Of a stretch of 64,000 bases of DNA, positions 52,678 to 63,229 are shown piece after piece. The stretch is taken from contig JAANYP010007128.1 in the NCBI GenBank assembly GCA_020465985.1, forward strand, positions 1 through 64,000, in the 5' to 3' direction. The stretch is from Centrapalus pauciflorus (Eukaryota > Streptophyta > Magnoliopsida > Asterales > Asteraceae). Within the stretch, counting starts at the first letter, position 1, and each line of letters begins with the position of its first letter. A program made the position numbers and the translations under genes. The notes beneath the pieces are model-generated. The model was not told where the DNA came from, searched no databases, and saw only the letters and a program-made list of their open reading frames with translations.

Positions 52678-52830
52678 TTAAACTTTTCATAATACACTTT
52701 TATCTTTGTGTTATATTTTATTTAACCCTTTTAACATTTATTATTACAATATTTTTTACAAATAATACATATGTTTGAAGTTGTCGTTTGAAACTATTAT
52801 GTTATGTTTAATTGTATAAAAAATACTATT

Positions 52831-53388
52831 ATTCAAATGCACAGTACAAGATTCCAATTAAATTGCTTTATAATTAAAATATAACTAATTAATATTTAGA
52901 TTTTGTATTAAATATGATCATGTTTAGCATTGAAGATTATTATTATCACGTTGGCTGGCCCTAATCAATGTGTTAGAGATATTATCATTATAACTTTATT
53001 TGATTTTATCGTAAATCCAACAAATTGAATTGGTGATTAAACTTAATCAATGTCATAATTTCAAATTATGGTTATGAATATTTAATTATTTAATTTTGAT
53101 TCTGATCAGATTTAATAAGACATTGTTTGTAATTTTTACATTGCAAAATCTAGAAAACCAATGATTTGAACCAACTAACAGTATCATTTGGCATACTAGT
53201 TGGATATCTATCACTATATCAGCTTTCCAATTTCACTCTTTGATCCTTGTTCAGTTGGGTTTCGTTATTTGAAATGTTTGAAAAATATCTATTCATTTGT
53301 TTTTTATATTTATTTTTGTAATTAATATTTTAGACCATGGAGCAACGCGCGGGCCTTTAATAACTAGTTCGTACTATATGGAAAAATA
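52831..53388. other. AT-rich stretch
   Basis: No gene recognised. A short GC piece, GCAACGCGCGGGCC, at about 53343 followed by AACTAGTT recalls the 3' end of plant Helitrons, but no matching 5' end was found. Confidence 0.35.
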
Positions 53389-53391
53389 TAA

Positions 53392-53760
53392 GGGTTCGTT
53401 TAGTTACCGAAAATTTCATTTCACTTTCCATAAAAAAAAAAAATGAAAACTTGTTTACTTAACAATATTTTCATAAATTTTCATTCACTTTTTAAAATAC
53501 CATTTTTCATATTCTATTTCTTACTTTTCTATTGTCTACCCTATATTTCTTTATAATACTATCTTTCTCTCTCTTACCTTTCTATCACCTATCGTACTTT
53601 TCTTATTTTATAATCACACATCTTATTTTTCGTAAAACTAAAACTTTATCATCTAACAAGTTTTCACTTAATGTAGAAACCATTATTTTTTTTTCTTCTA
53701 AAAACTATAACTTGAAAACTGAAATTAGAAATGACTAGTTTTCGTTAACTAAACGTAACC
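53392..53760. mobile_element. Tourist-like (PIF/Harbinger) MITE (369 bp)
   Basis: The ends are GGGTTCGTTTAGTTACCGAA and, inverted, GGTTACGTTTAGTTAACGAA, with TAA on both sides (53389-53391 and 53761-53763). The interior is a T-rich strand without coding capacity. Confidence 0.75.
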
Positions 53761-53976
53761 TAAACTTTTTTTATTAAAAAAATCATGGTAAAAAATAAGT
53801 GTGGTTATTTATAGCATCGATCTTTTGATGTTATATATAATATTTACTATCATGATTAGTAAAACGATCCGAGCTTTAATAGGATCTTTAATTAATAGGA
53901 TTTTAGTCAGAATCCTAAGATATCGTTCTGATCCGATCTTACTTTTAAATTCAATATTAAAAAAATATATAAATAA

Positions 53977-54257
53977 GGGGCTGTTTGATAACAACTTATT
54001 ATGTTTAATCTAAAAAATCCGGTCAGTCCATTTGAAATATGCTTTGTTTGATAATGACTTATTAAAATCAGAACTCAAATTTGGTCAGCCCAATTAATAA
54101 GCCAAGAGACCCTATGTGTTCCCCATTCAGACCATTTATTTTCCAATATCACCCCCTTTTATCTTTTCCAATAAAATTTCTCTAGTCAGCATTACTTAAT
54201 CCAGACAACTCTCTACATCCAGACAACACTTAATGGAAAATGTAATCAAACAGCCCC
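53977..54257. mobile_element. Tourist-like (PIF/Harbinger) MITE (281 bp)
   Basis: The ends are GGGGCTGTTTGATAAC and, inverted, GGGGCTGTTTGATTAC, with the target duplication TAA at 53974-53976 and 54258-54260. A second inner copy of TTTGATAATGACTTATTA occurs near 54047. Confidence 0.88.
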
Positions 54258-54260
54258 TAA

Positions 54261-55547
54261 GTCAACTTTATTAAATAAAAAAGGTAAACATATGTGTCAA
54301 TTGACTAATTTGTGCATAATAACAAGCTTCATATAATTTTGAAGTTCAATACTCTAAACTATAAATTAGTAGTGATGTTATTAAATTATTAAAATTTGAA
54401 GTTGTTTAAATTATTGTTATAGTGTTTGGATTTTAATTATTTTATGAATTTGACATAAAATTAATATTTGATGCAATTTATAACACATAAAAAAAGACAA
54501 TATTATTTTTGTAGGATCTTAAGATTCCGATCTCGACCTTACGATAGGATCTTGCAAAGACGAAAACAATCTTAGGTACAATCTCGATCTTAACAACCTT
54601 GATTTCTAGGTAACACATTTATGTCTACATAATAATTTTATCTAAAATGTTAATTTGATCATTACTTTTTGTTGGGTTTTTGAATGTACGAATGAATTAA
54701 AGCTAAAATGAAGCTAAAACAGACTAAATATGAAGTGATTACCGATGAGATTCCTTCTACATAATGGGAACCAAGTAAGGAGCAAAACGTCTGATTTAAG
54801 ATCGCTTCGAGGCTTCTTGCGTAGATGGGTGCACATGCCTGCTCACCAAAAACAAATTTGTGGATACCAGTGCGTAATGGAGGCGTAGGCCCGTGAGTAG
54901 GGGGTGTGCAACTCGGTCTTCTTATTGACGTACAGATTCGTTTTGACTATTTTCTATTGTATTTTGAGTTTATCCATAAGAGTGGTCGAAAACACTTATA
55001 AATAAGTCACAACACATTCATCTTACCCTTTTAAGTAATACACATGTCTTCTCCCAAAACTGGGGGGGGGGGGGGGGGGGGGAGATGCTCGGCTGGGTGG
55101 ATGGTGGCCTAGATCGTTATGATTTATGGTTAAAATCCCTCAACCTATTAGGTGAGCCTGTCCAAGCGCGATGTCACAATGATGAATGTGCCATTGTACC
55201 ACTCATAGCTTAGTAAAAGTCTAGCATTTCCATGGGTTTGTTAACTTACCTTTTTTTTCCCTACTTACCTTGTTTTACCCTACGACGAGGGTTAGGGTTT
55301 GGTTGTATCTCCGCTCTGCCATTTCATCAACTGTGAAGCATGTTCCTGACATGTTCAAGGGTCCGTACCAAATGGTTGATGATTCTCTCAACTATTACTC
55401 ATATTCGTTTGTTAAGTATTGATGCTTCGTATAGTTTATCATTGTAACGAATGATACATCTATTTGAATTTTCTATGTGTATGCATATGGATGGTATTAT
55501 TAATTCTATTCTATTTATCCTTTATAGACGTGACATCATAGTGTTAC
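54261..55547. other. Non-coding stretch with a 21-base G run
   Basis: No gene seen. A run of 21 G at 55062-55082 is the only striking item. A patch of more balanced composition at 54760-54930 could be an old element fragment, but I cannot identify it. Confidence 0.45.
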
Positions 55548-56013
55548 ATCCCGTGCCGATCTCGCTTAGGTTAAGAGTTAAGATGAATTGCTAATATGAT
55601 ACGATTTGTGCCCAAAATACGGTTGCAATAGATGTGATTGTCATAACTATGTCTGTGTAGTTAGGTTACGAAGATAACTAAACGATTAAATGATGAATTA
55701 GTTAATTGGTAAACCTTGGTTCAATTATCCACGTTTTACCCAAACCCTAAATCCAAATTCGTTGGTGTTCTTCGTTGTTTTTACTACGTTCTTAGTTTTA
55801 TTGTTATTAAACTTTTAATCTTGCTTCCAACATTCTCCAATTTAATTATTTTCACTAGTTTTATTTAACTATTAGTTTCTATTTTTTGTTTTATTACAAT
55901 AGTAGTATAACATTGATAACCACAAGTTCTCTGTGTATATGATCCCATCTATCTTATCTACCTAGTTTGAATTCATGCTACAATTATTTTTTCGCAGTAA
56001 CGACACATAATCA
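55548..56013 (+). repeat. 5' LTR of element F
   Basis: Aligned with 60672-61131: shared pieces include CGCTTAGGTTAAGAGTTAAG, ATTGTCATAACTATGT and ACGTTTTACCCAAACCCTAA. It ends ACACATAATCA. Confidence 0.7.
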
Positions 56014-56018
56014 AATTT

Positions 56019-56036
56019 TGGTATCGTCACCGGGGA
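56019..56036 (+). promoter_or_regulatory. Probable primer-binding site of element F
   Basis: TGGTATCGTCACCGGGGA just after the LTR. The hAT transposon inserted at its end, duplicating ACCGGGGA. Confidence 0.5.
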
Positions 56037-56376
56037 TAGTCGTGAACAAAAATACCAAAATCCATTACAAAACCGGTTTCGTTCGGGTTAAGAAACCGGT
56101 TTGAAAAACCTGTTTCAGCCTTTTAAAACCTAGTTGTTTTTTACCTTTTTTTTGGGGTTTTTTTTACCATTTTGTCATCCCTAACATTCTATAAATATGT
56201 ATGTTGAGTTTGGTTTAGTCAACACACTAAAACACTCTCATAACGCATTCTTGATACTTAAAATTCAATAAAAACGCTCGAAAAAATGGTAACTCAAAGT
56301 TCTAGCGCTTCTACCGGTTTGGTTTTACGAATACACCAACGATTATTGAAGTATTAGAAACAAGCCGAAACCCTAA

Positions 56377-57185
56377 GGGGGCGTTTGGTTCGCAGAATGT
56401 TTTAAAAGGAATTTGAATCTGTTAAGGAATTAGAATTTTCAAGGAATTGGAATTGGAATCCAAATCATGTTTGGTTGGCTAAAAATGGAATTGGAATCCA
56501 ACTTTTATAATTCGTTGATAGGGTAGGATGGGATGAGTGGGTAGAGGTGGATAAGTCTCTAAGGTAGGAATACGATGAGATGGATAGGGTAGGGTGGGTA
56601 GGGTGGATGAGCGATGAGTGGGTGGGTAGGGGTAGGTATGGTGAGTAGTAGGTAAAAGTAGGTTAAATAGCGTAGGTAGGGTAAGGGTAGGTGGGTTGGG
56701 TGGGTAACGTATGATGGATGAGGGATGGGGGTAGGGTAGGATGGGGTAGTGTAGGTGGGTGGGTAGGTAGGTAGGTAGGTAGGGGTATGTATGGTGGGTA
56801 GTAGGTAAGAGTAGGTTTGATAGCATAGGTAGGGTTGGGGTAGGTGGGTTAGAGGTGGGTGGGATGGGGTAGGGTTGGGTGGGTGGGTATGGGTGGGTGG
56901 GTAGGTAGGTAGGTAAGTAGGTAGGGTGGGTGAGGTAAGACAGGACATGGTGTAGTGTAGTGTGTTAAACGTAAGGGGTATTTTTGTAATCAACCACTTT
57001 CAGTTTTTAAAAGGAATTGGATTCCATTCATAGTGTGAAGGAATGTTATTTTCCTTCATTCATTGGAAAATTTCAATTTTGATGGATACCAATTCCTTTT
57101 TATAGTTGAACCAAACACATGAATTGACTGAAATTGGAATCATTCCCCTCCAATTCCCTCGGATTCCAGTGAACCAAACGCCACC
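56377..57185. mobile_element. Tourist-like MITE with a G-rich minisatellite (809 bp)
   Basis: The ends are GGGGGCGTTTGGTTCGCAGA and, inverted, GGTGGCGTTTGGTTCACTGG; TAA is duplicated at 56374-56376 and 57186-57188. Subterminal pieces with GGAATTGGAAT are repeated. The centre (about 56520-56942) is an expanded array of GGTAGG, GGTGGG and related units. It inserted in the hAT transposase gene near its start. Confidence 0.88.
56520..56942. repeat. GGGTAGG/GGTGGG minisatellite
   Basis: Irregular G-rich repeat on the plus strand with many runs of three or more G (such as GGGTGGGTAGGTAGG). The apparent minus-strand ORFs at 56479-56993, rich in Pro, Thr and Tyr, are only translations of it. Confidence 0.9.
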
Positions 57186-57221
57186 TAAAGTTTGGTGTAA
57201 TATATGGTGAAGTTGACGGGT

Positions 57222-59129
57222 ATGTCGGTGAAGGCGCAATGTAAAAATTGCGGTCATTTTTTGAAAACCGAATTCAACTCAACGTTGAAGATGCATACCG
57301 AAAAGTATTGCCAATAAGTCAAATTCGTTCCTGAAGAGGGTCAAACATCTATGTCACAGGATGAAAGTATTTTTGCATAATCGGCGGATGGTGTCGTCAA
57401 AAAATTTGCATCCTTTGTGATTCAAGAAGGTTTGTCGTTCAATCACTCTGACAGCCCGCGATTGACTAAGGTGATTGAAAGCACTCTTCAACAGCGATAT
57501 TATCAAGTAAGTCATGCTACTCTTGAACGCGATTGTATGAAATTACGGAAAAATGCTAAAATAGAACTACAAAAAGGTTTTAAAAACTTAAATACAAGTG
57601 TAAACTTAACAACCGATCTTTGGTCAGCTCCTCATGGTTCGCCCGGTTCGTACCTTTGAGTTACCGCATATTGGGTTCATCTCGTGACATGGCAAATGAT
57701 AAAATGTATGATTACTTTTGAAAACTTTAAGTATCCTCACATGGGTCAAAATTTATTTTTAATGTTATGAGATGTAATAAATACTTTTAAACTACAAGAG
57801 AAAGTTTTTTCAATATCATTTGATAACGCGTGTAATAATACTAATGCCGTATAAATAATACTAAAATATCAACCGCCTTTGAAATGTGTTTTCTATCATA
57901 GTCGATGTATTGCACACATAATAAATTTGGGTGCAAGAAGGATTAGCAGTAACCGAGAAAAATTTGATAAAAAAATGTTTTTAAAACTATGTTACAACAT
58001 ATATTTTGTTCCAGTAAAGGTAAATATAAAAAATATATGAAATTGTGTAAGGACAAAGATTCCATTTTTAACCCCTAATTTGGATGTTTTTACAAGATGG
58101 AATTCGACTTATAAAATTTATACGCGGTTTACGCTAAAAAGATACTTTACAAATTTTTCATGATGGCATTGCCACTAATGACAAGCTACACAATTTTCGG
58201 TTCAAAATTGGGATGTTATTAAACAAATAACTGAATTGCTCAAAGTTTTTAAAAATGCAACAACTTTATTATTGGGTGTTTATTACCCAACGAGTCGTTT
58301 GATACTTAATCAAAATTTTTTAATATTTTCAACATCAGACGCATTTCGAACTAATGGATGGATTCTTTTAAAATATGATTGCGCCCATGAAAGAAAAACA
58401 AAAAAATATTTTAAAGAAATGTCACCTGTAATTACTTGTGCCGCCACATTGAACTTATGTTTGAACGTTAGTGGGGTGGAACTACTTATCGATAAAATTT
58501 CTATTAATTTGAATTTGAATGCGGACGATGATGTAATGTTTGCGAAAAATACAAAAGAAAATTTTAACAAATGTTTTAAAGATTTATTTGGAGTTTATTT
58601 TAACAAATATGGTTCAACAAATGCTTCTTCAACTTTGGATTCATTATCGTATTTTACTTATAATAGCTTGGATCAGATGATGAACTTATATAATAGTTTA
58701 AGACAAGAAAACAATAAACGGGCTAGGAGTGAGGGTGACGGACCATCAACTAATGAATTTGGGAGATATACGAGAACCGATTTTTTAGCCACTATGGGAC
58801 CCCAACAATTCATACAATTTGATATTTTGGCTTGATGGCAAGGAAAGGAATCTCAAATTCCCGTTCTAACTCCCATGGCTCGAGATTTACTAATCGTCCA
58901 AGCTTCTATTATAGCTTTGGAATCCATTTTTTCTAGTTGTAGCAGGGTATTATCTATACGAAGAAGAAGACTCACACCAGGATCATTAGAGATGTGTATT
59001 TGCTTGAAGGATTGCTTAGATGCGGCCGAACGTATACAAGACAAATCAAGTCTTGGAGGTGAACTAGAATATGAACAAGAGATACATGATATCAAGGGAA
59101 GAAGGTTTTACAATCTCACTTTCCGATGA
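57222..59129 (+). pseudogene. hAT transposase (zinc-finger BED, RICESLEEPER-like) pseudogene
   Basis: An N-terminal zinc finger reads CKNCGHFLKTEF then LKMHTEKYC (C-x2-C...H-x4-C). Later come LTTDLWSAPHGSPGSYL, which corresponds to the conserved DxW region; SFDNACNNT; CIAHIINL; TRWNSTY; and the C-terminal dimerisation region LLIVQASIIALESIFSSCSR followed by LSIRRRRLTPGSLEM. These blocks all lie in one frame over about 1.9 kb, separated only by in-frame stops (at least eight). Upstream, an ATG at 56286 and a short coding-like stretch end at the MITE, so the original gene began earlier. Transposases of this family cut and reinsert hAT elements; this one cannot be made. Confidence 0.9.
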
Positions 59130-59224
59130 AAGAAATTGCACTCGACGAAGCTTCGCGCGAGAGCCGCGAGGCTAGCTCCGAAGATGATATCAATGAAGAT
59201 TGAAGATATTTAAAATAGGAATAA

Positions 59225-59560
59225 AGTTTTATGTATAATAAGTTTACGTTTGAATATTAAGTTTATGTTTCAACTTTTTTTTTTTTGATGTTTTTAGTTA
59301 ATAAAATTTGAAGTTTTAGTAAGTTTACGTTTGAATACGAATTATGTATGATTACAAAGTTTTTAGTAATTAATAAAAAAAATGTAAGTTTGATGTTTTT
59401 GGTTGATAAAATTTGAAGTTTTAGTAAGTTCATCTTTGAATTAGTTTATTTAATAAAATTTGAAGTTTTTAATACGTTCATGTTTGAAATAGTTTATTTA
59501 ATAAAATTTGAAGTTTTTAGTTATGTTTGAATAATTTTTTAGTAAAATAAAATGTTTGAA
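59225..59560. repeat. AT-rich short direct repeats at the hAT 3' side
   Basis: Pieces such as TTAATAAAATTTGAAGTTTT and AGTAAGTTTACGTTTGAAT recur four to five times with a spacing of about 60-100 bases between 59270 and 59530. Confidence 0.65.
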
Positions 59561-59947
59561 TAAGTTTTAAGTTTAAAAAAAGTGTTTGAAATAGTTTTAA
59601 AAAAATAATAATAAAACTGGTGCAAACCAGTTTTTCCAAACCAAATCGGTTACAACTCTACGCCAATCAGTTAGGTTAGGTTTGAGTTTTTCTTCCCCCA
59701 AAACGGTTTCCAACCCGAACCAGCTAATTTTGGCCCAAATCGGTTTTTGACATTTGACCAAAATCGGTCTGGTTTTCAAAACCGAATTGAAAACCGATCA
59801 AACCCGGTTTTGTATATCTCTAACCGGAGAGCTAGTGCGCTTACTAATTTGTTTTACGGTAGTTGTTCAAGTTTAGTTTATTGTCTGTTATTTGTTATTA
59901 AGTTTTTCTATTTATTTGTATGTTTTTTCTGTTAAGAATGGATTGTA

Positions 59948-60259
59948 CATCATCATTGTAATGATTCCAAAAACTATTACCCTTCTAGACATCACTATTT
60001 AGATTATAATGATGGGTGTTACTTCAAAAACGATTATCGGTATGACGAGTACGATCGCTACTACTCTAGACACGATTTATACATGCCATGGGAAGGACAT
60101 CTGAACTCTCAATGGGACCACAATAATTATCATCCACCTCAACAACAACAACTATATGATGATGGTTGATATTATGAGCTGTATGTTGATCCAAAGGAAC
60201 AAGAGATCCAAGATCAAGATACGATTAGAGAATTCATGTTAAATACATGTCGTTCATGA
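59948..60259 (+). pseudogene. Tyr/His/Asp/Gln-rich remnant of element F, possibly gag
   Basis: An open stretch of 73 codons ends at TGA 60167, then the same frame continues to 60259. It is very rich in Tyr, Asp, His and Asn (YRYDEYDRYYSRHDLYMPWE) and has a Gln run near its end. The latter part contains DPKEQEIQDQDTIREFM. It lies where gag would be after the leader. I do not recognise a domain; low-complexity gag tails of some plant gypsy elements look similar. Confidence 0.4.
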
Positions 60260-60671
60260 AAGCTTAAACTAAGCATCTCTGATACCTTATAGACATGATG
60301 AGCTGATTGACTGAGTTGGTCTAAAGACAAGAAGCTAAGAGAGAATTGTTTGTAAAGTCGGATGATGATTTCTATGATAAAAGATGATCTGAAACGGATA
60401 AAATTTATCAAGACACAATGGACTTGGACAAGGAGGAGGGTTTGAAAAGTGAAGTTGTCCTAAAAGATGACTTACCGCTACAATTATCAATAAAGAAAAC
60501 TCCATATTTGAAATTCCTTTAATAAATTCCAAATCTAATTCAATGCTAGTTATTTTGCATGGTGTTTCAGGTACCTACGAGTACGTATCACGGGAAGAGA
60601 CACGTCGATCAAATATCCAGGTAATGAGTGTGGACAAGGTGACAAACCACTTTGAAAAGGTACCGTCTGAC

Positions 60672-61131
60672 TGAAGACGTAAAAGTTAGCGCTTAGGTTA
60701 AGAGTTAAGACAAATTGCCAATATTATATAATTAATGCACGGTTACGATAGATGCGATTGTCATAACTATGTGTATGTAGTTAGGTTAAGAAGATAGCAA
60801 AACAATTGCATTATTAATTAATTGATTGGTAAACCTAGGTTCGATTATCCACGTTCCGCCCAAACCCTAAATTCAAAGTCGTTTGTGTTCTTCTTGTTTT
60901 TACTACGTACTTAGTTTTATTATTATTGAAGTTTTAATTGTGCTCCCAACATTTTCCAATTTAATTGCTTTGGCTAGTTTTATTTAATTATTATTTTCTA
61001 TTATTTGATTAATAATTATCATAGAATAACATTGATAACTATATGCTTTCTATGGATACGATTTACGTTCCTATTTACCTAGTTAGGATTCGTGGTGTAA
61101 TTATTTTTGACGCAGTGATGACACGCGATCA
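60672..61131 (+). repeat. 3' LTR of element F
   Basis: Begins about TGAAGACGTAAAAG and ends ACACGCGATCA; homologous to 55548-56013. Confidence 0.7.
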
Positions 61132-63160
61132 CCTAGCTCCTCCCTCTCTTTCTTCCTCCTAATCTATCTCTCTCTACATTTTAATAAATAACTAGTTTAT
61201 AACCCATGTATTACGTGGATATTTTTAATTAAATTTATTTATATAAAATGTATATGAGTAAAAATAAAAACATACAAAAATAATAATTGTGTTTATTTTT
61301 TATTATTTACAGATTAAAAAATAGAGTATATTTATCTTTTTTAAAAATATTAAATTGTTTATATCTTTTATTTTTTATAAGTTGTAATTATCTTTTTGGT
61401 GAACGTAGAGGTGACTCATGACATTTGATGTTTTCCTTTATTATACATAATAATAATCATAATAATTTCCACAACTAATTCAAATTTTTACATTTGGATC
61501 TAATTATGATTATTATGGATAATAATGATAGATATTTATTTTAGGTAAACATTAAGTTTAAATGTTACAAAATCTAATTTATTACTAATTAATTAATGAA
61601 AAAAATAAAGTCAAAATTTAATGCAATTAAGTTAAGGTGTTAAATTTGAAAAAATAAAATTTTCTTGTATTGTAGAAGTGACATATGACATCATTTGTTT
61701 TGTTTTATTATAATATATAGGTTAATCAACCCATGTATTACATGGGTTGATTTAGATAATACATATTTTTTTTACATTTTAATAAATTATTATAAAATTT
61801 ATATATAATTAAAATTACAAAATTGAAAGCTAGTTAAATTAAAGATAAAAAATACTTAGTTGTTTGATATTAAATAAAAAAATATTATTATATTGTATTA
61901 TTAAAAACAGATAATATGTGTTTGCAAAAAATGTTTCTTTTAATTTTTATTAACTTCAAATATGAAATATCAATGTAAGAAACAAAAAACTTGAATTATG
62001 TGAATGTGTATATATTTTTGAAAATGATAAAATATAAAAATAGAATATCTGAAAATCAACAATCAAAATTTATCATATTCACAATTGAAGTTTTATCAAT
62101 TAAATTTTAAATCATGTTAGCAAAATAATTAACAAAAAGTTTTAAAAGCTATCATAGATTGTTCCAGACAGTTCTCATTTGGAAGATCACTGTCCTCCAC
62201 TTACCTAAGAACAAGAGATTCTAAATCGTATATCACCGTATTGGTTTATTTACTACACTTCTATATTTAAATCCAAATTTTTACATTTGAATTTAACTAT
62301 GATCTTTAAGGATAATAATGGCACATATTTATTTTAGGTGAATATTAATTTAATATTAATTCATTAATGAAAAAATTAAAATCAAAATCAAAATTTAACG
62401 TAATTAAGTTAAGGTAGTAAATTTGGAAAATGAATTAAAAAAATGACATATGTATAATTATTGATTTTAATTAAGGGTATAAGAGACATTTCATAAATAA
62501 TTATGAGTTGTCATTAATCTGGACCATTGATTTCTTTCCATCCAATGGTCCAGAAACTCCAAATGGTTTTCTTATTTTATATAGTATAGATGGATATTAG
62601 GATAGCAAGATAGGTATTTCGAGACAGAAAAATGGAGGGATGTAGTGAGAAAAACTAATGTGACACTAACACGACTAGAAATATGAAATTTAAAAAAGAC
62701 AGGTAGTCCCACCACTCTTATAAATTCATAAATACAAAATTAAAAAAAAATAGAAGAGATGTGAATTAAATTATTAAATAAATATCAATATGAATGTAGC
62801 GAGTGATCTTTAATAGCAATGATATTAAGATTGAGATCCTACCTTAGGTCGTTGAATTGTCTTCTGCGTGATCGCAAAATAAGATCAGTCGAAAGACTCT
62901 AATTAAATAAACATTGTCTTTTTATATGAGGAAATTTATGCAAAAAAAAAAAAAAAAAAACCCCTAAAAGTATAAAAGATTTTCGATTAAGTTCCCATTT
63001 CAATTTTTTTCTCTGATAAGTTCTTAAATTGCTTAAACCTTTTAAATTCACTCCTCAACCTGTTATAGCAGGTTAACATGCTTAAACTTATTTTGTATAA
63101 ACCATCAAAGTATAAAACTTTTTCGATTTAGTCCCCACTAATTTTGTTGTTGTTGTTGAA

Positions 63161-63229
<69 letters not shown>

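Larger units (their letters stand above)
50190..52830. repeat. Tandem repeat of about 250-bp units, broken by two MITEs
   Basis: At least four units, recognised by the palindrome-like GGCCAACCATGATTGGTTGG or variants at about 50213, 50465, 51212 and 51455, each followed by ATTTAAACTTTTCATAATACAC and TTTTAACATTTAT-type sequence. Spacing is about 250 bases once the insertions are removed, one unit being shorter. A fragment of the next unit follows the Mutator MITE at 52687. The units are AT-rich and non-coding. Confidence 0.75.
56037..59822 (+). mobile_element. hAT transposon with decayed transposase (3,786 bp)
   Basis: The left end is TAGTCGTGAACAAAAA and the right end, inverted, TAGAGATATACAAAACC, a weak terminal repeat. 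The flanks ACCGGGGA (56029-56036) and ACCGGAGA (59823-59830) match at 7 of 8 bases, as an old hAT duplication would. Both ends carry repeats of AAAACCGGTTT-type sequence close inside (56072-56115 and 59628-59815). The interior holds one transposase pseudogene. A Tourist-like MITE sits at 56377-57185. Confidence 0.8.
55548..61131 (+). mobile_element. Old LTR retrotransposon F, possibly Athila/Tat-like, disrupted by a hAT element
   Basis: Direct repeats of about 460 bp at about 55548-56013 and 60672-61131 are similar throughout but quite diverged. A primer-site-like TGGTATCGTCACCGGGGA follows the left repeat. This resembles the TGGCGCCGTTGCCGGGGA found after Athila/Tat LTRs (from memory) rather than tRNA-Met. 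The interior has a hAT transposon, then leader and a gag-like remnant; pol is gone. The exact LTR starts are uncertain and no target duplication was found. Confidence 0.65.

Noticed and set aside
53327..53367. Helitron 3' end (GCAACGCGCGGGCC followed by CTAGT)
   Set aside because: No clear hairpin of the usual form and no matching TC start upstream.
54760..54930. Balanced-composition patch as part of a gene
   Set aside because: No open frame of useful length and no recognisable motif.
56479..56993. Pro/Thr/Tyr-rich minus-strand ORFs of 115 and 144 codons
   Set aside because: They are translations of the G-rich minisatellite in a MITE.
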